Shown here: positions 19,788 through 28,340 of the stretch, piece after piece
How positions within the stretch are numbered: the first letter of the stretch is position 1
Layout: every line of letters begins with the position of its first letter
Source of the DNA: Actinomadura sp. 6K520
Lineage (GTDB): Bacteria > Actinomycetota > Actinomycetes > Streptosporangiales > Streptosporangiaceae
Assembly: GCF_004349245.1 (NCBI RefSeq)
Contig: NZ_SMLC01000011.1
Location: 1 to 64,000 of the forward strand
DNA length: 64,000 bases
Direction: 5' to 3'
Program-made: the position numbers and the translations under genes
The notes under the pieces: model-generated
Database searches by the model: none
Told to the model about the DNA's origin: nothing
Seen by the model: only the letters and a program-made list of their open reading frames with translations

Positions 19788-21371
19788 ATGGCCGAGATCA
19801 GCCGTCGCTCCCTGCTCGCCGGTGCCACGGCGGCCGCGGGGCTCACCGTCCTCGGCACGCCGCGGGCCCGCGCGGGTGCGCGCAGGCGCGTCCGGGTGAC
19901 CCGCGAGGAGCACCGCCTCGTGATCGTCGGATCGGGATTCGGGGGCGGGGTCGCGGCGCTGCGGTTCGCGCGGGCCGGGGTGCCGTCGCTGGTCCTCGAA
20001 CGGGGCATCTGGTGGCCCACCGGCCCGAACGCCGAGACGTTCCCGCACGCCACCGGCCCGGACAAGCGGGCGATGTGGATGGGGCTCGACCCCGAGCTCT
20101 TCGGTGTCCCGATGCCCGTCCACGACCCGTACACCGGTCTCCTGGAACTGGTGAAGGGCGACGGGATGAACATCATGTGCGCCGCGGGCGTCGGCGGCGG
20201 GTCGCTGGTGTACCAGGGCATGACCCTCCAGCCGACCGAGGACGTCTTCAACGCGACCATGCCCGACGGGCTCGACTTCGCCCGGATGCAGCGGGTGCAC
20301 TACCCCCGGGTGGCCCGCATGCTCAGGGTGGAGACCGCGCCGGACGAACTGATCGCGAGCGACACCTACCGGCCGTCCCGCGTCTTCGCCCGCAACGCCG
20401 AGCGCGCCGGCTACGAGGTCTCGAAGATCCCGATGCCGATCGACTGGTCCTTCGCGTTGCGTGAGCTCAAGGGCGAGATGAAGCCGTCCTACACCAACGG
20501 TGACTGCTCCCTGGGCGTGAACAACGGCGGCAAACACTCGGTCGACGTCACCTACATCGCCGCCGCCCAGGCCACCGGCCTCGTCACGGTCGCGACGCAG
20601 CACAACGTCACCGATGTGGCCATGGCGGCGGACGGCCGCTGGCAGGTCCTCGTCGACCGCATCGGCACCGACGGGACCGTCCTGGAGAAGAAGATCATCA
20701 CGGCCGGGGCCCTGGTCATGGCGGCCGGCACCGCCAACACCACGAAACTGCTGATGCGCGCGGCCGGCAAGGGCCAGATTCCGGACATGCCCGATGGCCT
20801 GGGCACCAACTGGGGCACCAACGGGGACCGGATCTACGTCTGGACCGACTTCGCCGACGACTTCGGCGTCCCGCAGGGCGGTCCGGTCGTCTACGGCAGC
20901 AGGGAATGGGACGACCCCGCCACCGCGAACACCGTCATCCAGGCTTCCCTCCCGCCGCTGCCCGCCAACCTGCGCTCCACGATGCTGGTCGGCTATGGCG
21001 TGAGCCAGGGGCGCGGACGCTTCGTCTACGACGCCCGGACGGACGACGCCGTCCTGCGCTGGCCCCGCGGCGGCGACGGCCCCCTGTACGACCGGCTCCA
21101 GGAGCGCGCCCGCAGGATCACCGGGGCGGCCGCGCTGCTCCTCGACACCAACGCGATCGTGCCGTCCACCTGGCATCCCCTCGGCGGCGCCTCGATGGGC
21201 GTGGTCTGCGACCTCGCCGGGCGCGTCCTCGGCCACCGCGGCCTCTACGTGCTGGACGGGGCGCTCATGCCGGGCACCACCGCGGCCTGCAACCCGTCCA
21301 TGACCATCGCCGCCGTGGCCGAGCGGGCCACCGACGAACTCGTCGCCCGGGACGTCGGAACGGTGTTCTGA
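19788..21371 (+). CDS. Tat-exported GMC oxidoreductase, cholesterol-oxidase-like
   Basis: A 527-residue flavoenzyme. A twin-arginine signal (ISRRSLLAG, then a hydrophobic run to about residue 28) predicts export in folded form. The FAD-binding GSGFGGG is at 48-54, followed by GVGGGSLVYQGM. The C-terminal catalytic region has WHPLGGASMG and TAACNPSMTI, giving the His/Asn pair of class I cholesterol oxidases. The likely reaction is FAD- and O2-dependent oxidation of a sterol or similar alcohol; sterol specificity is inferred from overall similarity. The ATG at 19788 is preferred to 19773 because it starts directly before the Tat motif. A TetR gene follows 74 bp downstream on the same strand. 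Confidence 0.82.
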   Translation: MAEISRRSLLAGATAAAGLTVLGTPRARAGARRRVRVTREEHRLVIVGSGFGGGVAALRFARAGVPSLVLERGIWWPTGPNAETFPHATGPDKRAMWMGLDPELFGVPMPVHDPYTGLLELVKGDGMNIMCAAGVGGGSLVYQGMTLQPTEDVFNATMPDGLDFARMQRVHYPRVARMLRVETAPDELIASDTYRPSRVFARNAERAGYEVSKIPMPIDWSFALRELKGEMKPSYTNGDCSLGVNNGGKHSVDVTYIAAAQATGLVTVATQHNVTDVAMAADGRWQVLVDRIGTDGTVLEKKIITAGALVMAAGTANTTKLLMRAAGKGQIPDMPDGLGTNWGTNGDRIYVWTDFADDFGVPQGGPVVYGSREWDDPATANTVIQASLPPLPANLRSTMLVGYGVSQGRGRFVYDARTDDAVLRWPRGGDGPLYDRLQERARRITGAAALLLDTNAIVPSTWHPLGGASMGVVCDLAGRVLGHRGLYVLDGALMPGTTAACNPSMTIAAVAERATDELVARDVGTVF

Positions 21372-21445
21372 CCGTCCCCGCCACTGGGTAGGCTGCGTGG
21401 TCCGCGGGGCGGCGTCGCCCGCGGACCGGCGGAGGGGGTTTGCGG

Positions 21446-22000
21446 GTGGGAACGGCTCGGAGCCGGCTGTTGGCGGCCGCCTTGGAGCTGTTCATGCGGC
21501 ACGGGGTCAGCGGCACCTCGCTGCAGATGATCGCGGACGAGCTGGGCGTGACCAAGGCCGCCGTCTACCACCAGTTCCATTCCAAGGAGGACATCGTCGA
21601 GGCCGTGATCGCGCCCGCGCTGGCCGAGCTGGAGACCGTGGCGGCCGCGGCCGAGGCGCGGCGGCACCGCAACGACCGGCTTCGCGTCGCACTGGAGGGC
21701 GTGGTCGACCTCGTGGTGCGGCACCGCGGGCTGTTCGCCATGATCATGACCGATCCGCAGGTGGGCCGGCTCGTCCGGAGCCGGCCGCCGCTGCGCGGGC
21801 TGGAGGAGCGCATCGAGGCCGTGCTGACCGGCCCGGAGCCCGACGCCGAGACGCTCGTGAACAGCGCCATGGTCAGCGGCGCCCTGCTGGTCGCCGGCAT
21901 GGACCCGCGGCTGGCCGGCCTGGACGACGAAACGCTGCGCCGCCACCTCACCGCCACCGTCTTCCGCATGCTCCGCCTGCGGCCGCGCGCGACCTCCTGA
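21446..22000 (+). CDS. TetR-family transcriptional regulator
   Basis: A 184-residue regulator with an N-terminal helix-turn-helix at about 24-48 (TSLQMIADELGVTKAAVYHQFHSKEDI). The C-terminal ligand domain is of the common TetR_C type (VVDLVVRHRGLFAMIMTDP). GTG 21446 with GGAGG 10 bp upstream is a plausible start; TTG 21440 is an alternative. It follows the oxidoreductase gene and may share its promoter, which would make the double palindrome at 19.66 kb its operator and give a simple feedback loop (inference). Confidence 0.82.
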   Translation: MGTARSRLLAAALELFMRHGVSGTSLQMIADELGVTKAAVYHQFHSKEDIVEAVIAPALAELETVAAAAEARRHRNDRLRVALEGVVDLVVRHRGLFAMIMTDPQVGRLVRSRPPLRGLEERIEAVLTGPEPDAETLVNSAMVSGALLVAGMDPRLAGLDDETLRRHLTATVFRMLRLRPRATS

Positions 22001-22015
22001 GCGTCTTCCGCCCCT

Positions 22016-22072
22016 TCAGGGAAGGCGGTACCGGGAGCCGAACCCCCAGATCACGGCGTTGGCCTCCGGCGG
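22016..22072 (-). pseudogene. Fossil 3' end of a PHB-depolymerase-like esterase gene
   Basis: In the gap between the TetR and LysR stops, the minus strand reads EANAVIWGFGSRYRLP-stop, nearly the same as the last 16 residues of the intact esterase ending at 26035 (EANAVIWDFVSQYHLP). At the DNA level 41 of the first 48 bases match. Nothing upstream belongs to the gene: the LysR stop lies immediately 5' in the same frame. This is the surviving tail of a lost paralogue. Confidence 0.7.
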
Positions 22073-22987
22073 TCATTCGGCCGGCTGGTCGGCGGTGACC
22101 AGCCAGCCGAGCCGCTCGGACATGCCGCGGGCGCAGGCGACGACGGCGCGGACATGGTCGGAGTCGTCGTCCGCGCGCCACAGGATCGACCAGGGGTAGA
22201 ACGAGGCGGGTTCGGTGAGCGGGCGCCAGATCGTTCCCGGCAGCGCGGAGATGCAGGAGGCGGGCACGCAGTACAGGCAGCGGCCCTGGGCGACCAGGGT
22301 CGATGCGGCACGGATGCTGTCGACCGTGCCCTGGTACACCGTCGGGGTGAAGCCGGCGGCCCGGCACATCTCGACGGTGAACTGGTTGAACTCCGGCGCC
22401 TTCATCTCCTCGGCCAGGAGCAGCGGTTCGCGGGCGAGGGCCTCGACCGGCACCGCGTCCAGGTCGGCGAACCGGTGCCCGCGCGGGACCAGGACCCCGA
22501 GACGGTCCCGGCGGAACAGCTGCGAGGCGACCCCGCTCGGTGCCAGCGCGGCACGGCCGATGCCCACGTCGAGGCGCCCGTCCACGAGCTGCTGGTACTG
22601 CTCCGGGACGCCGGCCTCCACCTGGTGGATCACCAGGTCCGGGTAGAGCGCCTGGGCCTCGTGCAAGATCTGCGGCATGGAATCGTAGCTCGCATCGATG
22701 ATGCCGACCCGCAACGCCGGCGAGGTGCCCTGCGCGGTCCGGGCCACCTGGGCGGCGCGCTCCACATGGGCGAGGATCTGCCGCGCCTCCACCAGGAACG
22801 CCGCCCCCGCCGAGGTCAGGGCCACATAGTGCGTGGTGCGCTCCAGCAGACGCACCCCCAGCTCCCGCTCCAGCCGCTGCACCTGCTGGCTCAGCGCCGA
22901 CTGCACGATGTGCTCACGGGCCGCCGCACGGCCGAAGTTCAGCTCCTCGGAAACGGCGACGAAATAGCGGAGCTGGCGCAGTTCCAC
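22073..22987 (-). CDS. LysR-family transcriptional regulator
   Basis: A 304-residue regulator. The N-terminal winged helix-turn-helix is classic (ELRQLRYFVAVSEELNFGRAAAREHIVQSALSQQVQRLERELGVRLLERT), followed by the periplasmic-binding-protein-like effector domain (LRVGIIDASYDSMPQILHEAQALYPDLVI). The start is taken as GTG 22987, just before the conserved ELRQLRYF; GTG 22996 would add three residues. It is divergent from the SpoIIE phosphatase gene across 295 bp, though LysR proteins commonly regulate a neighbour. Its coding end adjoins the esterase fossil. Effector unknown. Confidence 0.88.
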   Translation of the reverse strand: MELRQLRYFVAVSEELNFGRAAAREHIVQSALSQQVQRLERELGVRLLERTTHYVALTSAGAAFLVEARQILAHVERAAQVARTAQGTSPALRVGIIDASYDSMPQILHEAQALYPDLVIHQVEAGVPEQYQQLVDGRLDVGIGRAALAPSGVASQLFRRDRLGVLVPRGHRFADLDAVPVEALAREPLLLAEEMKAPEFNQFTVEMCRAAGFTPTVYQGTVDSIRAASTLVAQGRCLYCVPASCISALPGTIWRPLTEPASFYPWSILWRADDDSDHVRAVVACARGMSERLGWLVTADQPAE

Positions 22988-23282
22988 ATCTCCCACTTTC
23001 TGAGCTGGAACGGCGAGACCTGCGTCAAGCAGCCTACATGGCGGCGTGCGCCGGGAGAGGTTCACCGACCCGGGGCCCGAGCGCGCTGCCAAGAGGCCGA
23101 TCACCCACTCGCCGCCGCCATGGAACCGGAATCCGGCTGGAGCCGGTGCTACGTCCACGACCTCCTGGTCTGACGGATCCGGCGGCGCTCCGCACCGGCC
23201 GGGGCCCACCAGAACGGTCACGATTCCGGACGGTCCTAGATACTTGGCGTTACCGTATGCGCCGGAGGGCACATAGACGGCT

Positions 23283-24521
23283 GTGGGGGAACCGATCGGG
23301 CCGGGGGACGCGGTCGACCGCAGCGAAGGCTTCGGCGAGCGGCTGCTGGGACAGTTGCTGGACCGGGCGCACGAGATGCCGCCGCAGCTCATCGCCCCCC
23401 TGGTGGCCGAGGAGGTACGCGCGGTCGGCGGCCGGGACATCTCGATCCTGCTGCAGGACTACGCCCAGCACTCCCTGGTGCCGCTACCGGGCAGGGGCCT
23501 CACCGACGGTGAACCGATACCGCTGGAGGGGTCTCCGGCCGGACGCGCGTTCCTGTCGGAGACCGCCGTCGAACATCCGCTGGACGACGGTGTGCGCATG
23601 TTCCTGCCGCTGCTGGACGGCAGCGACGAGATCGGCGTCATGGCCGTGACCCTGGACGACGTCAGCGATGACGACCGCCGCCTGCTGCGACGGCTCGCGG
23701 GCCTGGTCGCCGACATGCTGGTGACCAAGAACAACTACACCGACCAGTTCGTCCGGGCACGGCGCCGCGAACCGATGAGCGTGGCCGCGGAGATCCAGTG
23801 GTCCTTGCTGCCCCCGCTCACCATGACCACGCCGCAGGTCGCCGTCGCCGGCATCCTGGAACCCGCCTACAACGTCGCCGGCGACAGCCTCGACTACGCC
23901 CTCAACGACGACATCCTGCACCTCGCCATGATCGACGCGATGGGCCACGGCCTCAACGCCGCGGTGCTGGCCACCGTCGCCGTGGGCGCCTACCGGCACG
24001 CCAGACGCGCGAACGCCGGCCTCGCCGAGCTGTACTCGTTCATGGACACCGCCATCGACGCCCAGTTCGGCCCCGACCACTTCCTCACCGCACAGATGAT
24101 GCGCCTCAACACCGGCACCGGCCGCCTGGAATGGGTCAATGCCGGACATCCGGCGCCGATGCTGATCCGTGATCACCACGTCATCGGCGCGCTGGAAGGC
24201 TCCGGCACGCTGCCCGTCGGCTTCGGCGGCGCGAACCCGGAGATCAACAGTGTGCGGCTCCGCCGCGGCGACCGGGTCCTGGCCTACACCGACGGCCTCG
24301 TCGAAGAGCACACCACCGGCGGGAGGCTGTTCGGCGAGGAACGCCTGGTCGCCACCATCGAACGCGTCGGCCCCGCCTGCGCGACCGTCCAGCAGATGGC
24401 GCGAATGCTCTCCCATACACTCCTGCGGGAAAGAGGCGGAATCACCAGCGACGACGCCAGCCTCTTCCTCATCGAATGGCGCGGCGGAAGCGCCGACCAC
24501 CTCGCTCACGCATTCCTGTGA
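23283..24521 (+). CDS. GAF-SpoIIE serine phosphatase (RsbU-like)
   Basis: A 412-residue PP2C-type phosphatase. The N-terminal 150 residues look like a divergent GAF sensor. The SpoIIE/PP2C domain runs from about 170 to 400 and keeps the metal-binding Asp residues (NVAGDSLDY, MIDAMGHG, YTDGLVEE, TSDDASL). Such enzymes dephosphorylate anti-anti-sigma proteins and so release an alternative sigma factor. A STAS protein that could be the substrate is encoded convergently 25 bp away. The start is GTG 23283. The sensed signal is unknown. Confidence 0.87.
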   Translation: MGEPIGPGDAVDRSEGFGERLLGQLLDRAHEMPPQLIAPLVAEEVRAVGGRDISILLQDYAQHSLVPLPGRGLTDGEPIPLEGSPAGRAFLSETAVEHPLDDGVRMFLPLLDGSDEIGVMAVTLDDVSDDDRRLLRRLAGLVADMLVTKNNYTDQFVRARRREPMSVAAEIQWSLLPPLTMTTPQVAVAGILEPAYNVAGDSLDYALNDDILHLAMIDAMGHGLNAAVLATVAVGAYRHARRANAGLAELYSFMDTAIDAQFGPDHFLTAQMMRLNTGTGRLEWVNAGHPAPMLIRDHHVIGALEGSGTLPVGFGGANPEINSVRLRRGDRVLAYTDGLVEEHTTGGRLFGEERLVATIERVGPACATVQQMARMLSHTLLRERGGITSDDASLFLIEWRGGSADHLAHAFL

Positions 24522-24546
24522 CCGCGAGCCGCCGGCGCGATAGCCG

Positions 24547-24945
24547 TCATGCGGCGGGTTCGGCGTAGCGGTCCTGGGCGGGGCGGACGGTGAGTGCGCG
24601 GTCGAGCCCGGTGATGCGGAGCAGCGCGGCGACCTGCGGGGCGGGAGCGGCCAGCCGCACGACGATGCCCAGTCCGGCGGCGCGGCGCCGGATGCCGATC
24701 AGCACGGTCAGCCCGGCCGCGTCGGCGGACGCCACCTCCCGCAGGTCGAGAATCAGCAGCCGGCCGCTGCGCCGCAGCACTCCGATCAGGTGCTCGCGCA
24801 GCGCCGGTGCGGCGGTGGCGTCCAGGGCGCCCGTCAACGCGACGATGGTGTGACCGGGGCGCTGGTGGTTGGGCATCCTCACTTCGTCGGGGACGGAGAC
24901 CAGGCTCCCCGTAGCCGACGCGGGGATGGTGGGGGAACTGCTCAT
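24547..24945 (-). CDS. STAS-domain anti-anti-sigma factor
   Basis: A 132-residue protein, essentially one STAS domain (HTIVALTGALDATAAPALREHLI...RRSGRLLILDLREVASADAAGLTVLIGI) with a short N-terminal tail. The conserved phospho-acceptor position lies in LREVASADAAG, where a Ser before the Asp could be modified. The ATG at 24945 has GGAG 6 bp upstream. In the partner-switch model the SpoIIE phosphatase next door would dephosphorylate it. No anti-sigma kinase is encoded nearby, so that part must lie elsewhere. Confidence 0.83.
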   Translation of the reverse strand: MSSSPTIPASATGSLVSVPDEVRMPNHQRPGHTIVALTGALDATAAPALREHLIGVLRRSGRLLILDLREVASADAAGLTVLIGIRRRAAGLGIVVRLAAPAPQVAALLRITGLDRALTVRPAQDRYAEPAA

Positions 24946-25022
24946 GGCGATCTCCGATCGCAGTGGGGCCATGGTGCCCGGCCGCCCCGGGCCGGACCGG
25001 CGCGCCGGGGCGGATCGCCCGG

Positions 25023-25601
25023 TCAACGTGCCGCGAGTTCTGTGCGCAGTCGCCCGCCCTCGGACTCCCAGGCGCCCACCGAGTCGTCCGGGGCGCCGGC
25101 CCGGCCCGTCCCGCCCCGTGGTGGGGGCAGGGCGGCCAGCAGGCCCGGGGTGTGGATCTGGTTGCGAGGGTGGGACGCCAGTTCCATCGACGCCTCGGCT
25201 TCGGCGTGCGGGGTGGAGACGGGGACGGTGAACAGGTCGACGCGCCGGCCGCCGGCGTGGATCGCGGTGAGCAGCCCGGACGGAAGGGAGTCGAACCAGC
25301 TCAGCCGGACCACCCGGGTGCCGGCCGGGCCGTCGACGCGCAGCCGGCGGGGTCTGCCGTCCCAGTCGTCGATCCGGAGCATGACGTGCGTGATGGGCCG
25401 GCGACCGTCGATGGGGCCGTGGTCCTGCAGTGCCAGGATCAGGCCCGGCAGTTCCGCGACCGGGTCGGTCGACCGGGGCCACCAGGCGCCGTCCAGGGCG
25501 GTTCGTGCCGAGCCGGGAAGGGCCTCGGCGCGCAGCCGCAACCGTGGCGTGGAGGGTGGCGACAAGCTGATCGTCGTGCGACGTTCGATGGTGTTCCACA
25601 T
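25023..25601 (-). CDS. DUF5994 protein (copy 1)
   Basis: A 192-residue soluble protein of an actinobacterial family of unknown function. Landmarks are LDGAWWPRSTDPVAELPGLI near residue 37 and a DDWDGRPRRLRVDG...VVRLSWF block. The C-terminus is rich in small residues. A second copy with the same landmarks is at 38409-38942. Its ATG has GGAAGG 9 bp upstream, and it precedes the STAS gene on the same strand, 77 bp away. Both copies sit beside GAF- or sigma-control genes, hinting at a stress-signalling role. Confidence 0.72.
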   Translation of the reverse strand: MWNTIERRTTISLSPPSTPRLRLRAEALPGSARTALDGAWWPRSTDPVAELPGLILALQDHGPIDGRRPITHVMLRIDDWDGRPRRLRVDGPAGTRVVRLSWFDSLPSGLLTAIHAGGRRVDLFTVPVSTPHAEAEASMELASHPRNQIHTPGLLAALPPPRGGTGRAGAPDDSVGAWESEGGRLRTELAAR

Positions 25602-26034
25602 GGCCGGCGCCTTCCGTCGGAGTTCGGGTGACGCGGGGAGCCGGTGTGGCGGAGCAACCTCAGAACGAGGATGTCGTCGTCGCCGGATAATTTGAGTCTA
25701 CCCGATTAATTGACAATATCCCGAAAATTCAAAAACGAGTTTTGGGCGATATACCAAAACGCAGAATCACGTTCCATCGTCTGCTGGGCGACGGTCATCA
25801 GCACAAGTGATGGCATATGCATAGATTGCCTGTTTCCACAATCGGGTCGCAGCTGTCGACTGGGAGCGACCGGTCATCGCGGGGCTGCACCGGTATGCTC
25901 CAGGGCCGTCCGCTCCTCCCCGAGCGGGCGGCCTTGGGCGGTGCCTGCCTACCCTGCTCACTGGCGGCGTCGCCGGCACCCGAAGACGGCAGGCCCACGT
26001 CCGGCGCCGCCCCCTTCGCGCACCACCGGTCCCC
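25602..26034. other. Intergenic region with an A/T-rich core
   Basis: 433 bp without a convincing gene. Bases about 25685-25860 are far richer in A/T than the rest of the window and include a perfect 7-bp inverted repeat GTTTTGG/CCAAAAC (25739-25745, 25754-25760). The flanking genes both point left, so this DNA should hold the promoter of the DUF5994-STAS pair. Long frames here lack protein-like composition. Confidence 0.5.
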
Positions 26035-27315
26035 TCAGGGGAGGTGGTATTGGGAGACGAAGTCCCAGATCACGGCGTTGGCTTCGATGTCATAGGTCGT
26101 CCCGCCCAGAAACGGGCCGAGGAACGGGAGGCCGCCGGGCCAGTTGTGACCGCCGCCCTTGATCTGGTAAAGGATCACGGGCCCGTCGGCCGCGCAGTCC
26201 GGATAATCGTGACGGACGACGGTGGTGTTGTCGTCAGGGGCGATGTCGGGCAGCTGCGTGGCGACACTCCTGGTGCCGCAGCCGTTGTGGCTCGTCCAGA
26301 AGTCGAGCGCCGGCTGCACCGTCGCGTAGGGAACGACGAAGTCGCCGTCGCCGTGGATCATGACGATCGGGACATGCCGTCCCGGGCGGCAGGAGGCGGT
26401 GCCGGTCAGCTGGCCCGCGACGGCGACATAGGCCGCGAACCGGTCGTTCTCGCAGGCCATCCTGTGGGTGAAGAAGCCGCCGTTGCTCATGCCCGAGGCG
26501 TACAGGCGCGCGGGATCGGCGTTGAAGCGCTCGACGAGGATATCCTGGAGACGCCGCACGAAGCCGGGGTCGTCCACGTCCGGGGAGGACGTCCCGCCCG
26601 GGACGCCCTGCCAGCCGATTCCGTGGTGCTCCGGCGTGATCATGATGAAGCCGCGGGTCTGGGCGTAGTCGGCCATGCGGCCGAAGTACTCGGCGGCACC
26701 CGGCGACTCCAGAAGCCCGGGGAAGTGGAACAGCACGGGCCGCGGGGTGCCGTCGTAGTCGTCGGGCAGGCGGAGGATGGCGTTCCTGGCCTGCCCGGCA
26801 TGGGTGATGCGGATGGCGTGGTCACCCGGGTCGGGCCGGCGATCCTCGACCGTGAACGTGACCGGCCGTGTCGCGGACGAGTCTCCGCGCCGGACGGTGC
26901 CGTTCCCCTCCCACCTCACCGTCGCCTGGCCCGGGGCCGTGACCCCGCCGTTGATCCTGGCGGAGATCTCCACACCCGCGCCGGGATCCTTGAGGGTGAA
27001 GTCGCCCTTCAACCCGAACAGGGTGCGGGCGATCCGGAAGGAGACGTTCGCCGTCCCGCCGTCGGCGCCGGGGAGCGAACCCGTCCCCTGGATCTTGTCG
27101 GTCTCGAACGTGGCGACGTTGTCGAGGACGGCAATGGCCCCCGAGGACAGCTCCCCGGTCAGGTCGTACGCAGGCGACCCGGCCGCGGTGACCGTGACCC
27201 GGTCTTCGGCAGGCGGGGCGGCGTGAGCGGCCCCCGCGGGCACGGCGCTCAGCGCCGCCCCGGCAAGGCACGCGGCGGCGAGGCCGCGCCAGGACTTGGA
27301 AAGGTGGTGGACCAC
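26035..27315 (-). CDS. Secreted PHB-depolymerase/feruloyl-esterase-family esterase
   Basis: A 426-residue exported alpha/beta hydrolase. The GTG start at 27315 has AGGAGGT 7 bp upstream and leads into a Sec signal peptide (SWRGLAAACLAGAALSAVPAGAAHAA). Residues 35-165 form an all-beta accessory region. The esterase domain follows, with the nucleophile motif GMSNG (Ser277), an acidic residue in HGDGDFVVP and the catalytic His in GGGHNWPGG, as in LpqC and carbohydrate-esterase family 1 proteins. It likely cleaves polyester or aryl-ester substrates outside the cell. A tail fragment of a sister gene remains at 22016-22072. Confidence 0.85.
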   Translation of the reverse strand: MVHHLSKSWRGLAAACLAGAALSAVPAGAAHAAPPAEDRVTVTAAGSPAYDLTGELSSGAIAVLDNVATFETDKIQGTGSLPGADGGTANVSFRIARTLFGLKGDFTLKDPGAGVEISARINGGVTAPGQATVRWEGNGTVRRGDSSATRPVTFTVEDRRPDPGDHAIRITHAGQARNAILRLPDDYDGTPRPVLFHFPGLLESPGAAEYFGRMADYAQTRGFIMITPEHHGIGWQGVPGGTSSPDVDDPGFVRRLQDILVERFNADPARLYASGMSNGGFFTHRMACENDRFAAYVAVAGQLTGTASCRPGRHVPIVMIHGDGDFVVPYATVQPALDFWTSHNGCGTRSVATQLPDIAPDDNTTVVRHDYPDCAADGPVILYQIKGGGHNWPGGLPFLGPFLGGTTYDIEANAVIWDFVSQYHLP

Positions 27316-27537
27316 GGCAGGTACCTCCTGCGAACCCGGGTCGCGCCACAGTAAGCCCCGTCCGCCCCGCCGCCAATGCCCGGAACAGAGCATCCGGCAG
27401 GCGTTTTTTAGCCCTCCGGCACAAACGACCGACATAACCCGAGGTAGACCCCCGAAGGCCGAGGTCCATGTCATCCGGCACCCCGACCACACGTTCGGGA
27501 AGTGGGGGTGGGGTGGCGTCGCGGGCTTTAGGGTCGC

Positions 27538-28332
27538 GTGGTGGTCGACTTCGAGAGTGCTGAGCCCTGCCGTGGATTCTGGGACGATGCCGCGCGCATC
27601 CGGAACGGTTACCTGGCCGAGGTGCCGACGCAGACGCTGGTGTTGAAGATCGCCGAGGAGGTCGGTGAGGTCGCGGAAGCCTACATCGGGATGATCGGCG
27701 GGAACCCGCGCAAGGGCCGCCACAAGGACAGGTCCGACGTCCTCGACGAGCTGACCGATGTCATGTTCGCCGCGGCGGCGCCCATGCTCGATCTCGCGGG
27801 CGGGCCCGAGCAGGCCGAACGGCATATGGCCGAGCGGCTGGAGATCGTCTCTGCCCGGGAGGTCGCGGCCCCGCCGTCCGGCGGCTGGTTCGGGTCCTTC
27901 GTCGCGCCGCACGTGCTGCTGCGGCGCCAGGACGGCAAGGTCATGATGCTGCGCCGCGCCAACACCGGTTACCGCGACGGGTGGCTCTCCCCTCCGGCGG
28001 GACGGATCGAGCCCGGCGAGGACGTTCTCGCGGCGGCCATCCGCGAGGCCGCGGAGGAGACCGGTGTGCGGCTGCGGCGGGAGGACGCCCGGTTCGTCCA
28101 CGTCATGCACCGGACCGCCAGGACGCTGCCCGGCCCCTGCCATGCGGTCAGCGACTTCTGGTTCCGCTTCGACCGCTGGGAGGGCGAGCCGCACGCCGCC
28201 GAACCGGACAGGGCGTCGGAGGCCCTGTGGATCGACCCGGCGGCCCCGCCCGACGACGTGATTCCCCACTGCGCGCTGGTCCTCGCCGCGATCACGCGCG
28301 GCGAGGCGTTCAGCGTCGACGGCTGGGCATAG
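27538..28332 (+). CDS. MazG-like/NUDIX fusion hydrolase
   Basis: A 264-residue protein with two nucleotide-hydrolysing modules. Residues 1-100 form a MazG-like all-alpha NTP pyrophosphohydrolase with the acidic metal sites KIAEEVGEVAEAYIG and DVLDELTDVMF. Residues 120-250 form a NUDIX domain with the full box GRIEPGEDVLAAAIREAAEETG. Both act on phosphoanhydride bonds in nucleotides, so it may clean damaged or unusual NTPs in two steps or sense them. The GTG at 27538 is directly followed by another GTG. It is convergent with the Nramp-like gene. The substrate is unknown. Confidence 0.82.
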   Translation: MVVDFESAEPCRGFWDDAARIRNGYLAEVPTQTLVLKIAEEVGEVAEAYIGMIGGNPRKGRHKDRSDVLDELTDVMFAAAAPMLDLAGGPEQAERHMAERLEIVSAREVAAPPSGGWFGSFVAPHVLLRRQDGKVMMLRRANTGYRDGWLSPPAGRIEPGEDVLAAAIREAAEETGVRLRREDARFVHVMHRTARTLPGPCHAVSDFWFRFDRWEGEPHAAEPDRASEALWIDPAAPPDDVIPHCALVLAAITRGEAFSVDGWA

Positions 28333-28340
28333 CCCCCGCC

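Noticed and set aside
25710..26162. A 150-codon plus-strand frame in the A/T-rich gap
   Set aside because: It runs from A/T-rich non-coding DNA into the antisense of the esterase gene, has no ribosome site and no recognisable domain.
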